A stretch of 64,000 bases of DNA, taken from contig OZ059900.1 of assembly GCA_964057225.1 (NCBI GenBank), positions 6,830,501 to 6,894,500 of the forward strand, read 5' to 3'. How positions within the stretch are numbered: the stretch's first letter is position 1; every line of letters starts with the position of its first letter. Positions 39,012 through 50,809 of the stretch are shown here, piece after piece. This DNA is from Auanema rhodensis. Taxonomy: Eukaryota > Nematoda > Chromadorea > Rhabditida > Rhabditidae. The notes under the pieces are model-generated. The model was not told the DNA's origin and did not search any database. It saw only the letters and a program-made list of their open reading frames with translations. Position numbers and translations under genes: made by a program.

Positions 39012-39655
39012 ATGGTAATCATTATCTCCACTTCTTTTCTCATCTTTTCTTTTAAGGATCTTGGTTCAACTTTCTATGATGATTATGATTGTTTATCAAG
39101 AAATGCGAAAAATGTGGAAGAACACATGCACAAAACAACTGTTGAAAACGAAGAAAGAAAAAGAAAAATCAACCGGGATAAAGCCAACCGTGCACACCAT
39201 ATCGACGCCATTCAGAAATTTGCACCGACTTCTGGAGATGCGTTGAAGAATTTGCATGATAAACTAGTTTTTCAAGAAAACAAGCTCACTTTCGCTCTGG
39301 CTCTTTACCATGACATCTCAAAGAGTATCAATGTGAAAAAAATATCGATTGCTCGTCTGAGAAAAGCAATTGAACTCAAAGTCGAACGTCGAGATATTGA
39401 CAAGCATGAGTTTTTGATGAGGCTTGAATTTCGCAGGCTATATACCATGATGACCGATTACATCAAGTTTTTACAAATTGTGGTTAAGCATCATCACGAA
39501 GCTGGCGTTATTATATCAGACAATTTGCTGAAAGAATTCGAAATGAAGAGAAAATATTTCTTGGAATTGAACGAAGTTTTGAAGAACAAGCTGTAAGTTT
39601 ATCTGTACATATACTCTTGATCATTAAAAATTTTTCCAGTTACAGCGTAGTATAA
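39012..39655 (+). CDS. Helical protein of unknown function (184 residues)
   Basis: Model: exon 1 is only the ATG (39012-39014), exon 2 is 39057-39592 and exon 3 is 39640-39655. The first intron (gtaatc...tttaag) is 42 nt and the second starts with a strong gtaagt. The protein begins MDLGSTFYDDYDCLSRNAKN, is rich in Lys, Glu and Leu, has a charged predicted-helical segment around ENEERKRKINRDKANRAH, and ends KNKLYSVV. There is no signal peptide in the spliced form. The 42-nt intron is open and in frame; retained, it would add a hydrophobic N-terminus (VIIISTSFLIFSFK). An INRDK/VNRDK motif and similar spacing suggest distant kinship to the 89-residue gene at 56456. Family not recognised. Confidence 0.75.
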
Positions 39656-40067
39656 GCCGAAATAACGAGAAGATAAAGATTAAGATTACGTTGAGTTTTT
39701 GATTTTCTGTTTTATTTGTTTTGACATAATAACCTTTTTTTGAAATGAATAAATCTGATGATTTTGAAATTGACATCGAACTCAAGTAATAGACAAAAAA
39801 AAGTAAAACAGATACAAATAACAGAAAACATTTTTTTAAATGTAGTTGAATTTGAAATTTAGGACAAAGTGTATACACTAGCGTAGTGCATTTACAAGTT
39901 CAACCACTTTTTTCACAACTAGACCAAAAATCAGAGTAAACTCATGTATAATATCTTATAGTTGCGATTATTCAAACATGACGCTATATTTAATACAGTT
40001 TTGAAATTAAAAAAATTAGTATTATATTGAAATGTGTTTTACAAAAAAAGAACTCAGCTGTACTCGC
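39656..40067. other. 3' flank and spacer
   Basis: It contains AATAAA at 39748-39753, the likely poly(A) signal of the preceding gene. The rest is AT-rich with no gene. The string ttgaaattaaaaaaa occurs near 39996 and again at the palindrome edge. Confidence 0.5.
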
Positions 40068-40603
40068 TTTGAAATTAAAAAAATAATAAAAAAATAAAGA
40101 AAAAAATATTAAACCATGTACTATTCAAATATGATATTCTTTTTTTTTATTTTTTCAAGTTTAATTATACTTACTACCTATACTTTGTAAACACTGTGTG
40201 TTTTATTAATGAATATCCGGAATATACTGTTTTATTTAAAAAATTTTATTTAAAAAACCAAACAAGTTTAAGACAATCATAGTATGAGAAACAAAGAGAT
40301 CTAATTAATGTCTTAAAATATAGAAATATATGCTTGCAATAAAATATAGTAAAAAGAAAACAATAATTATAAAAAAAATGAAAAGTTGAGCGAAAATAAA
40401 TAATTTGGAAAATATTGGAAAAGCAAAAATCGGAACAATGATAGGAAAAGAAAAAATATTTGCGTTATTGATTGTATATTGGTATATTGGTATATTTGTA
40501 TTTTAGATTGAGTGTATATAACATCTTAGTCTAAATGATATGTTCTAGGTACAACGCATACATTCAGTGGATCGGATCCTCTACAGGTTAGTTTCAAAAA
40601 TAA

Positions 40604-40608
<5 letters not shown>

Positions 40609-40644
<36 letters not shown>
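40609..40644 (+). repeat. (CT)18 microsatellite in the left arm
   Basis: Eighteen CT dinucleotides. The matching tract in the right arm at 42842-42865 is (AG)12, the clearest length difference between the arms. Confidence 0.95.
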
Positions 40645-40647
<3 letters not shown>

Positions 40648-40833
40648 CATCTCTCTCTCACTTGATTACTTCCTCACCTACTCTCTCATCAGTTCTTCTC
40701 TGAATATCTGTAATCAACTGTGAATGTTTCTGAAATTCTGGAGAAATTGTGAACTATTTACTGATATTTCAATGTTTTTTAACATTTCTGTCGGAACTGT
40801 AGATCCTAAATTATTTGTTAACTCTTAGAGTAT

Positions 40834-40905
40834 TGGCGTGATGACCAAGTGGTTATGCTATGTCTTCCCCACTATCATCGAAAGTTCGATTCCTTCGCTG
40901 AATTT
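40834..40905 (+). ncRNA. tRNA-like segment with A and B boxes (left arm)
   Basis: TGACCAAGTGG at 40842-40852 fits the pol III A box and AGTTCGATTCC at 40883-40893 fits the B box, 30 nt apart as in a tRNA. A D-stem pairs at three of four positions and a T-stem at four of five. The acceptor and anticodon stems do not pair, so this is a degenerate tRNA or tRNA-derived element, not a working tRNA gene. Confidence 0.45.
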
Positions 40906-42587
40906 TGGAAAAATCAATACTAATTCTAAAATCTAAAAAACGTTTGGATGGATTTGGCTTGTAAAAAACGATATCTTTTGATGTTTATAACCGTATAAAA
41001 CTTGTTCCACGCTGTTTTTTGGAATTATCTTTCTTTGTGTGAATAGCTAATGAATATATCTAGTCCAATGCAAAAGTTCATAACGATATCTCTGTTGGTA
41101 CAAAAGTTATAACTTTCTAAAAATAAGACAAACAGCTAAAACTTTGACTTTAAACGGCTTTATCTTCTTAACCATTGAGTTTTTTCAAAATTTTTTAATA
41201 GATCCGAGCTCTACTCATAAAGATCTTTTGAATGAGTTGTTGATCTAAAGGTTTAGAGCACTTTGAAATTTTAAGAAATAAAGAATTTGACCAATTTAGA
41301 ATTGAAAAAATAAAAATTTCAAGTTTTTTAACATTTAAGTATTGTATTTGAATAAACTAAACACGCTGATTTCAAATTTGAAAACCGAATTTCTCATTTC
41401 TCACGCTGAAAGGAGTTGTGATACTTTGAAATTTTTGGCGTTAATCATTCAGAAGGCTATAACTTCGTTAAAATGGAATTTCAGAGACTCCCACTTAGTT
41501 TAATCGTCTTCTCTGTCTTTCATTCATTTTGAATGTTGTTTTCACAACTTTTCTACAAAATTTTTATTTTTTGTTAAAATTGTTCAATTTCATGTACTCC
41601 CCCCTTACCTACTTTTTGATCATAACAATCGATATCATTGGAATTCTCAAAACATTTTCTAATTTCTTCGTTAATTATGTGGTATAATCAAAATTTGATA
41701 ATGCTTAGATGAGTATGTCATTGGAATTCTCAAAATATTCTCTAATGTACCTGTTAACTATGTGTTGTATGATATATCTAAGCATTATTGAGTCTTGATT
41801 ATACCACATAGTTAACGAAGAAATTAGAAAATGTTTTGAGAATTCCAATGATATCGATTGTTATGACCGAAAAGTAGGTAAGGGGGGAGTACATGAAATT
41901 GAACAATTTTAACAAAAAATAAAAATTTTGTAGAAAAGTTGTGAAAACAACATTCAAAATGAATGAAAGACAGAGAAGACGATTAAACTAAGTGGGAGTC
42001 TCTGAAATTCCATTTTAACGAAGTTATAGCCTTCTGAATGATTAACGCCAAAAATTTCAAAGTATCACAACTCCTTTCAGCGTGAGAAATGAGAAATTCG
42101 GTTTTCAAATTTGAAATCAGCGTGTTTAGTTTATTCAAATACAATACTTAAATGTTAAAAAACTTGAAATTTTTATTTTTTCAATTCTAAATTGGTCAAA
42201 TTCTTTATTTCTTAAAATTTCAAAGTGCTCTAAACCTTTAGATCAACAACTCATTCAAAAGATCTTTATGAGTAGAGCTCGGATCTATTAAAAAATTTTG
42301 AAAAAACTCAATGGTTAAGAAGATAAAGCCGTTTAAAGTCAAAGTTTTAGCTGTTTGTCTTATTTTTAGAAAGTTATAACTTTTGTACCAACAGAGATAT
42401 CGTTATGAACTTTTGCATTGGACTAGATATATTCATTAGCTATTCACACAAAGAAAGATAATTCCAAAAAACAGCGTGGAACAAGTTTTATACGGTTATA
42501 AACATCAAAAGATATCGTTTTTTACAAGCCAAATCCATCCAAACGTTTTTTAGATTTTAGAATTAGTATTGATTTTTCCAAAATTCA

Positions 42588-42659
42588 GCGAAGGAATCGA
42601 ACTTTCGATGATAGTGGGGAAGACATAGCATAACCACTTGGTCATCACGCCAATACTCT
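42588..42659 (-). ncRNA. tRNA-like segment, mirror copy (right arm)
   Basis: This is the reverse-complement copy of the left-arm tRNA-like segment. The B box lies at 42592-42602 and the A box at 42634-42644 on the - strand. Two convergent pol III promoters would transcribe across the palindrome centre. Confidence 0.42.
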
Positions 42660-43392
42660 AAGAGTTAACAAATAATTTAGGATCTACAGTTCCGACAGAA
42701 ATGTTAAAAAACATTGAAATATCAGTAAATAGTTCACAATTTCTCCAGAATTTCAGAAACATTCACAGTTGATTACAGATATTCAGAGAAGAACTGATGA
42801 GAGAGTAGGTGAGGAAGTAATCAAGTGAGAGAGAGATGTATAGAGAGAGAGAGAGAGAGAGAGAGTTTTTTTATTTTTGAAACTAACCTGTAGAGGATCC
42901 GATCCACTGAATGTATGCGTTGTACCTAGAACATATCATTTAGACTAAGATGTTATATACACTCAATCTAAAATACAAATATACCAATATACCAATATAC
43001 AATCAATAACGCAAATATTTTTTCTTTTCCTATCATTGTTCCGATTTTTGCTTTTCCAATATTTTCCAAATTATTTATTTTCGCTCAACTTTTCATTTTT
43101 TTTATAATTATTGTTTTCTTTTTACTATATTTTATTGCAAGCATATATTTCTATATTTTAAGACATTAATTAGATCTCTTTGTTTCTCATACTATGATTG
43201 TCTTAAACTTGTTTGGTTTTTTAAATAAAACAGTATATTCCGGATATTCATTAATAAAACACACAGTGTTTACAAAGTATAGGTAGTAAGTATAATTAAA
43301 CTTGAAAAAATAAAAAAAAAGAATATCATATTTGAATAGTACATGGTTTAATATTTTTTTCTTTATTTTTTTATTATTTTTTTAATTTCAAA

Positions 43393-43785
43393 TTGTGGTG
43401 AAGCGCTGTTTTTCAACTTTTCAACGGATTGCATAGTTAATGATGAAAAATGAAAATGTGTTTAAACGCCTAATCGATTCGTTTTATAAAAAATAAATTG
43501 ATTGCTAAAACACTATCAATCTATAAAGTAACATAAATAAGTTATATAATAAATCATAATGAGATAATTTAAAAACAAAACACAACAATAACTGAATAAC
43601 TTGTTGATTAAAACGTAGATTGATTTGAAAAGTCATTTTCTGAAACTTTAAACATCTTTTGCATAAAGTTATGTATACGATAGAGTTCATAGTATTCTAA
43701 AATAAGTTAATTATATCAGCTAACTATATAAAGAACTTACATAAATATCATTTTCGTGAATTGTTTCCGAGATTTTTGATCTAAA
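43393..43785. other. 3' flank of the large BTB gene
   Basis: AT-rich sequence between the palindrome and the stop codon of the - strand BTB gene. No gene is seen. Confidence 0.5.
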
Positions 43786-46700
43786 TCACAAAACGTATCG
43801 CATTGCGGTAAATGTATCTGAGGGATTCCAGTTTTGAGGTATATATATTAAGTGTTCCAAACGAGAATACTCTATGGTTGTACGTACCTGAAATATTTTG
43901 TATAACGTTGAAAGATTCAAAAAAAACATACTGGTTTATAGACATCAAAAGTTGTGCTTTCAGTAGCGGTGAAATTGACCACTACATCGCCGATCCTGAT
44001 AAGCTGACTGATTGGGATCTCTACTGGTTGAACAAATGGTCTCTGTTCTCCAGATGTTGATACTTCACCTATATTAGGTTGTTCTCCATTTTGAAACACA
44101 ACATTTTCAGGAATATTAATGAAAAATGCTTCTATTTCTCGCAGATTTTCTCTCCTTCTTTCTCGTTCCAAACGATCCGTAAATCTGTTTACAAAATCGA
44201 AGCGTCCTTGATTTGTAGATAATGGAGCAAAGCATCTGAGAAGATACTCATGGTTTGGCAATCTCATTTCGACCAAGTATCTTGGATAAGTACGTGGAAT
44301 GAAAGCTACTTCTTGAACACGTGGCCTTTGGCCAAGAGCGTGGGAACGGTGAAATCTTGATATATTCAGTAAGCGGATAAATTCGCTATCAGAACGAGGA
44401 ATATAATACAGTATTGGTAGAGAGTGGATTCTAGTTCCACACAAACTTGAAAAATGAATGATAGGGTCTGGTCTACCTCGACCAGGCCCCAAAATGTTGC
44501 ATTTAAGTACAGGATGAACTATGTGGCAGCGTATACGATATCCTCTGAACATTGGATTTGTGGTGTCTCTCAAGGCAATATTTTTCAATCGATCTATAAA
44601 AGGTTTCATGTTCAAGTTGTAACCTCTGATTCGGATGCCATATTCGTTTGCAGAAATGTAGCTAGTATCATGTCCAATATAAATTCCTTGAATGTCAGGA
44701 TGAAGAGGATCATTATCAATTCTCAAAAAAAATTTGTTGTCCTCACTTCCTTTTTTTGTGCTTTCGATGCTCATTATAATGCCATTAAATTGAGGAACGG
44801 CATTTTCAATGTCTGGCATGACACGCGTATATCGAACAGCAGGCATTTGTTCAGGAATTGCCGCCGATTTAACAACTAGTCCACCTCCTCCCATTCTTAA
44901 GAGGTACAAGAATGCGTTACCATCTGTATCATTAGTTACAGAGCTTATGAGCTCAATTAGCTTGTTATGCTTATCGTGAACACATCCTATGCGTGGAAAT
45001 GCGTTGCAAGGTCGGTTAGATTCTTCTTTAGTAGAGCATGGGCTATAAGCAAGACTATTTCCAACGATTTTGGTTTCGCTCTCCCAGTGATGCAAACGAT
45101 TTGGCCGAGTTGTGTTTGGTCTAGGAGGACTTCTTGCCTGTCGACGAACTATAGTGCGAATAGGATATTTTGAATCAATTTTGCTATTGCACAGTATCAC
45201 AGATGGTTCGCCGGTGGGCTCAGGACTTGCGAATACTTTGCGTTGTCCTACAGGATGGGACACTCGGTTAAAATGAACTCGAATTCCGACACCGGTGCTG
45301 TTAGCGCCATCAGAAATATCTATTGCAGGTCCTTCGAAAAGTTCAGTTTTCAGTTGAAAAAAAGGTAAAGATGTTCTGATACTGCTGCAAGGTCGTTTTG
45401 GTGGTATCATATCATCAAATTCTCCAAAGTTATAATTAGTATTAGAAGTAGATGCTTTTCCTCTAGAACTCGGAGCAGTTGGTGTAGTTGGGGCATTTGG
45501 TCCAGTTGGCGTAGTAGGTGCCGTTGGTTTGCTCGGAGTTGTAGGTACAGGTGGCTGCGTTAAAACTGCTGTGCTCGCCGTATTTATATATTTTTTTTGT
45601 TTTTCATATCTTATGATTCGTGGATTTTTGATCATAACGACAGAATTAGAAGGGCTTGCTCGACGAACGTTTTTTCTACCGTTGGAGTTGTTAGTTCTTC
45701 CTAAAGTGTTGAACGAATTACATAGTACTCGTGCTGTTCCTATTTCTTCAAAGTGATTGACAATGAATCTTCGTCCGTAATTACTCCGGTTGAAATCATA
45801 ATTTCTGTAGAAAGCATATCTGCTCTTTTTCATTTGAGCAATGAAGTCAGTTTCTTCAACAATGTCCCTTGACGCATTAATACGGTTGTTGTCCTTCGTA
45901 TAAAATCTTATGTACGGGCGGCAGTAGTCATGCTCCGGTAACATTCTGCTGATGATCAAATGTTCAGCACTGCTTTCACTTGTAGTGCTAAAGCTGCTGC
46001 TATTATTTTCATAACGATTTTCTTCTTTATTCGTACTGCAACTGGAACGTTTTTTAATCTTCCTCTCCTGTTCATTCTCAGAATTGAAGTTACTGTCAGA
46101 AGAAGTCTCATTTTTTGTAACTCTGTTGAAAACAACTTTGTAGACTTCGGGATCAATAATGGCATCTGTTGAAATCTGACTATCATTATCAATAGCACGC
46201 TCAAGATCAGTTTCGTTTTCAATATCACTATCATCCTCGTCAGATTTACTTCCATTTTCTTCTATTTCAGTATCATTTGAATTATGAGTATTACATTCAT
46301 TTATTCCTCCATGTAAGTCACGCGATAGGTTGCTGCATTCACCAGAATCCCTGTCCTTTACTGGATTCTCAAACTGATTGGACTCCTCATGAACAATTGG
46401 ATTGTGACATTTCACAATGTTCAATTTTCCACCGTACATGCTGAGGTTTTTTGTATTCTGTTCATCAAGAAACTTGGATAACTTATGAGGTACTTCAATT
46501 AACAGTTGTGGAGACCAATAAACTGGCTCATCAAGAAGAGCATATGTCAGACGATTGAAAATGAATTGCATAGTAACTGGCACTCCATTGGATTTGATTT
46601 CTTCTTTTGCAATATATGGAAGATGTATTTGAAGTAAATTGTATTTGCAATACTCATCCGGAATGAACGTGCAAATTAATTCTTTGTGACCAGGCACTGT

Positions 46701-49700
46701 TTCCAAATTAGGGCAGATGTATTCATTCACTTTTTGTATTTCCTTTACAGTCTTAGTATCTCTTGTTTCCTCAATAAGAAATGCAGCTATACGCAAAGTG
46801 CTATTTTGGACGACTTCATGAACAAACAGATGTCTCTCAAATATATCCATCTTGTGAAATTTCTTCATTTCCTCTCTGAATTCTTCTTCGCTTTTTTCCA
46901 CTGCAGCATGAGGGTTGCCGAACAATTGGGTATTTCGAAATTCCTTGATATACCACTCTCGAGTGCGTTCTCTTGCAACTTGTTTTCTCTGATATGGTTC
47001 ATGTCTTGGTTTATATATGAGAAACCTTCCATGATACACATGGGAATGATCCCGGAGATGAATAGGAGTTCCATTTTTACATTTCCATTTCCTGTTTTGA
47101 AGCAACTTGATTTCTTCAACTGATGATTTGCGTGGAAGAGTAAGATTTCCGAATAGTTTACTAGTAACAGATCTCAGCTCATCCTTGTTATCAATGTCAG
47201 AAAAATTCACAGAATCAGCATTTAAAATGTAAAAGTAAATGCTATCTTTTTCAGTGGTGATCTTCCAATTTTTTACTTTTTGAAACAGTGAAGCCTGATA
47301 TTGTACATCTAAACGAGCTTGAATTTGCTTATTGGCTTCTAAATAAGCTTTGTTGATAACTTGTTTGCTCCCATTACCGATGTATACAGCACCGCGTAGA
47401 GCAAATGAATTTGGGGCTGTCACAGTTATATTCTTAGAAACATCGCCCGTTTCTATACAGGATGGTACGAAGTTGGTCTGGCGTGATAGTGCTTTCATAG
47501 ATGCAATATACAAGGCGGCATGCTCTTCAGATATAGGCATCATTACATATTGGAAATTTGGCTGATTGGAGATAACATCAGCATTGTAAACATCCTTGAC
47601 AAGATCCAGAGATTCCCTGTTGGAATCAATCTCCATAATATCTTCATCTTCTTCATCTTTGTTCACTTCATCATTGATGTTGCCATCTTTTTCTAATAAA
47701 TGGCTATTGAAAATTATATGAAGTGTTGATTCGAATTCAGTTGATTCCTCAGTTTTTTCTCTTCTTCGACCGCCTTTTCTCACTGATTTTTTTTGCAAAC
47801 GAGCAATATTGTCTTCAAACAGATCTTCAATAGCACGTGCAGCCAGCGTACGTTTTAAAATCTCTCTCTCGGTAAGCGATTTACTTACTTCACTTATAAG
47901 CATTTCTTGAGCTAGCTTAGCGCGTTCCACCAAATCATCAAATTGAGCTTCAAAGTTGTCAAAACGATCATCGTCTGGACGATCAAGTAGTCTACGGCTG
48001 AGTAAATATGCTCTATAGCATATGAACTGCATCATTGACTTTTTTCGCTGTAAAATATAATATGTTAAATGAGAATATTCTATAAGAAAAACAAACCTCA
48101 ACCAAATTCCAGAAATACATTTCTTCGGAAATAATATGATGATTGAATGCGAAAAAGCGAGCCATTTTCTGAAAAATAACAAATTTGTGAATTCACAAAA
48201 ACTGAGTAACTCACATATGTTATAATAGGGCTTACATCGATGAAATATCTCAACATAATTCCAAAATTGTATATGTCAATATGATGAGTTAATATGAGCT
48301 CTATAGCATCAGAAAATCTCTTTAGTTGCCATTTTTTAGCTGAAAAATAACAAAATAAAAAAATATTACAGTTACTTCAATTATATTTTACCAATTCTCA
48401 AGCATTCAAATAAGTATTCCGGACTCGAATAGAGTTGAGAATGTATAGCTCCTGTGGACATGAAATGTATAACCATTTCCAGCTGAAAATAAAATGAATC
48501 AAGCTCAACCGTTTTGAAATCTATTCTCACAATATGAATATTTGTATCGCATTGCATTTCTTCCATAGCTCTGTTTAATAAACGAAGTGTTGGTGATACG
48601 TCCAAGATTGGTCGAGAAACTGTTTTGTACTGTCCAGGATCAACCTAAATTGCCATTTTTGTTTTCTCTCACATCAAAAATACTACTTACTGAATGTACT
48701 CGAACTTTTATAGCATTAGGAGGAGGTTTCAATATTCGTTCATGCAGCAATTGCGCAAGCAAAGGTTTAAACATTTCGTTATCTCTTAGAACAGTATTTC
48801 GATCAAATTGAGATGGATATACAAGCTAAAGAATATATATATATGATTTTGAAGCATATTCATTAATTTTTCAAATACCTGAACGCGACATTTCCAAGTT
48901 TTATCTGGATACATATAGTTATTGAGAACTTCAATCGGACACTAAAAAAACTTTAATTTCAAATAAATTGATAAGGTTGTTATACAGTGTAGTTACGAAT
49001 TCTCTTGGTTGAATTATATTTATCAAACTCAAGATCTAAATCAGGAAGTTCCTCTTTGACCAAAGTTACGTACAAGTAACCATCAAATGGTGGAACATCT
49101 TCCTGAAACAAGTATTTTATATTAGTTTTATGTATAGTAATGAGCATACATCAGTTGCTTGAACAACTTCAATTAATGAATTTCCAACTGTTTCTCCTTT
49201 TCCGTTTTCATAATAAGTTATAGAATAAATTAGAGCAGCGTCCTTAATTTATTTGTTTTTAAAACTTGAAAGAGTTTTTCAAACTTACTTGATGGCATCT
49301 CAAAAATTTTCTTTTTTTCACTAACGTACGAGAATCCGATATGTCCTTTAAACAAATAAATAAGTGAAACTGAGAAAAGTATTAGCTACACGTTTGTATA
49401 AAATCTATTTGAAACTAAATTTTCTTTCAATTCACGCGTTGTATAGATTTATCAAAGATGTTTACTACATTATACAGTTATAGTATATAGTTTGTAGTTT
49501 AGTAATCAATATATTTTTGTTTTCAGTTAAGAGTAATTTAACAAGGCTTGAATATCTCGAATGATATATAAAAGATTATGATTTCATTTTTTTCTCGAAT
49601 TTTCAGAAATTTCTATTAATTTTTCAAAATGTAATTTTTATTTGATTTACACTTGAATTTATGCTTGAAATTTTAAGAAGATTTAAAATTTTAAAATTTT

Positions 49701-49916
49701 ATAGTTTTTTCTTTTTAAATTTAAAACAATGTTAACCTTTGGATAGTAAAACTCCTCTTCTCCTACCAATAATTCACCATGACACTTATTCATATATGTG
49801 GGCTGAACTAATGGAAATGCTGAAAAATTCTTGTTTCTTTCTTTATTTTTTGGTTTTATTTATTTTTATCAAAAAAGTAACTTACGAAGTGTTCGTGGAC
49901 GTGATGGAACCTCCAT
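43786..49916 (-). CDS. Large BTB-domain protein with a giant C-terminal exon (1,741 residues)
   Basis: Twelve exons: 49916-49886, 49819-49737, 49345-49289, 49242-49150, 49102-48986, 48941-48879, 48825-48691, 48644-48392, 48339-48236, 48168-48097, 48047-43932 and 43887-43786. All join in frame with GT-AG introns, mostly 44-52 nt. Residues about 165-340 look like a divergent BTB/POZ and following helices: FQLEMVIHFMSTGAI matches the strand-helix before the YTG turn, then YLFECLRIAKKWQLKRFSDA matches the ladder helix. Exons 5+6 total 60 codons, as does a single exon of the two + strand BTB genes. Exon 11 (1,372 codons) has no recognised domain: a basic patch near residue 425, acidic stretches near 465 and 940, and a Pro/Thr linker near 1165-1196. 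BTB proteins are commonly CUL3 adaptors; that role is inferred here. Confidence 0.82.
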
Positions 49917-49918
49917 GC

Positions 49919-49921
49919 CTG
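49919..49921 (-). promoter_or_regulatory. Probable trans-splice acceptor of the large BTB gene
   Basis: A cttacag ends two bases upstream of the ATG on the - strand with no upstream exon visible, as expected for a spliced-leader acceptor. It could instead join an unseen 5' exon. Confidence 0.4.
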
Positions 49922-50396
49922 TAAGTGCTTAATATTTGGTGTCTGTTTTTTAGTCAGTCTATAAAGGCATTCTTTATAACCGTTTAGTGAAAAAATGCCA
50001 AGAAGTTAGGAGAATAAGAAAAAAAATTGCAAGGAGTGAGGAGAATAAGAAAACAGTCGAACAATTCAAGTAATCTGAAAGAGCACCTACTCAGGAGCAG
50101 GGCATTAGAAGGAATGATGGGTCTCAGATAAACATAGGCGGGGCTTGCTCCATGTGAAGACAAAAATAATTTGATCAATGCAAGATATTTTTAAATGAGA
50201 TTTCATTTTAATAAATGATATTAGTCGTAAATAACTTCCAAAAGGAGTTTGGATTGGAACGGTTGCCTGGGAGATGAGCTCCCTTAATCCCGTAGGGAAG
50301 TAGATTATCGAAGTTGCAGTCATGTTTATTATTGATCAATTCTAAATTAATTTGATAATTATGAAATTACTAATATAAGAAATAGAATGGAATTAA
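49922..50396. other. Spacer upstream of the large BTB gene
   Basis: Intergenic sequence holding the presumed promoter of the large BTB gene. Short open frames on the - strand have no splice or start context, and I call nothing here. Confidence 0.4.
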
Positions 50397-50809
50397 AAAT
50401 TTTCGAAAATTCTTGAATCTGTAGCGTTTAATTTGGTTCGTTTAACTATTGAAGCAGATGTTCAAGAGGGAGCATTACGTTTTGCAATGGTTTCTTTGAA
50501 AGACGAAAAAAGGAGCCGCAAATATCAAAAGCAATGAAAATTTGCTGTTTTTTCTCCTAATGGGTTGAAAAAAGCTCTTTAAAAAATTTATGAGCTCGTT
50601 AATCATATTTTTTAAATAAATGAAAAAGCAAACGATGAGCTGGAGAGTAGTCTAGAAACATCAGAATCAATCTTGCTTCCAGTAATAATTTGTCGGCTCC
50701 ATTCAATTGCTCTAAGTTTTTTTGCATAAAACTTTTTTTCCTAAAGATGCAGAAGGATGATGCCATAAATGATTATATATTTCATTATGATGTAGTTGAT
50801 CCAGGTAAT
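50397..50809 (+). pseudogene. Degenerate coding relic, family unknown
   Basis: Protein-like stretches lie in a row on the + strand, broken by stops. One run contains ESVAFNLVRLTIEADVQEGA, then LRFAMVSLKDEKRSRKYQKQ, ending at a TGA (50535). It is followed by FAVFSPNGLKKAL, then NDELESSLETSESILLPVI. Last comes an apparent exon starting after cctaaag (KMQKDDAINDYIFHYDVVDP) and ending at a gtaatt donor. Composition and phrasing look coding, but I could not join the pieces with confident splice sites. It may be a decayed gene or a poorly resolved multi-exon gene. Confidence 0.35.

Larger units (their letters stand above)
40068..43392. repeat. 3.3-kb near-perfect palindrome (giant inverted repeat)
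   Basis: The left arm (40068 to about 41690) is repeated as its reverse complement in the right arm (about 41796 to 43392), both about 1.6 kb. The edges are tttgaaattaaaaaaataat and its complement. The arms match almost base for base; differences include a CT tract of 18 dinucleotides on the left against 12 on the right, and a few substitutions near the centre. The roughly 105-bp centre is itself partly self-complementary (gataatgcttagat / atctaagcattat) and holds a partial copy of arm sequence. There is no long ORF. It may be a foldback element or an inverted duplication; an assembly artefact cannot be excluded. No clear target-site duplication is visible. Confidence 0.92.

Noticed and set aside
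40834-40905. Functional tRNA gene in the palindrome
   Set aside because: The acceptor and anticodon stems do not pair and no proper anticodon loop forms; only the A/B boxes and the D and T arms are recognisable.
44454-47565. Several + strand ORFs (about 70-145 codons) opposite the large BTB exon
   Set aside because: They are antisense shadows of a 1,372-codon open exon with in-frame splice junctions; none has its own start or splice context.
49984-50323. Overlapping - strand ORFs upstream of the large BTB gene
   Set aside because: Two overlapping frames of similar quality, no splice sites, and no ATG-linked promoter; likely chance.
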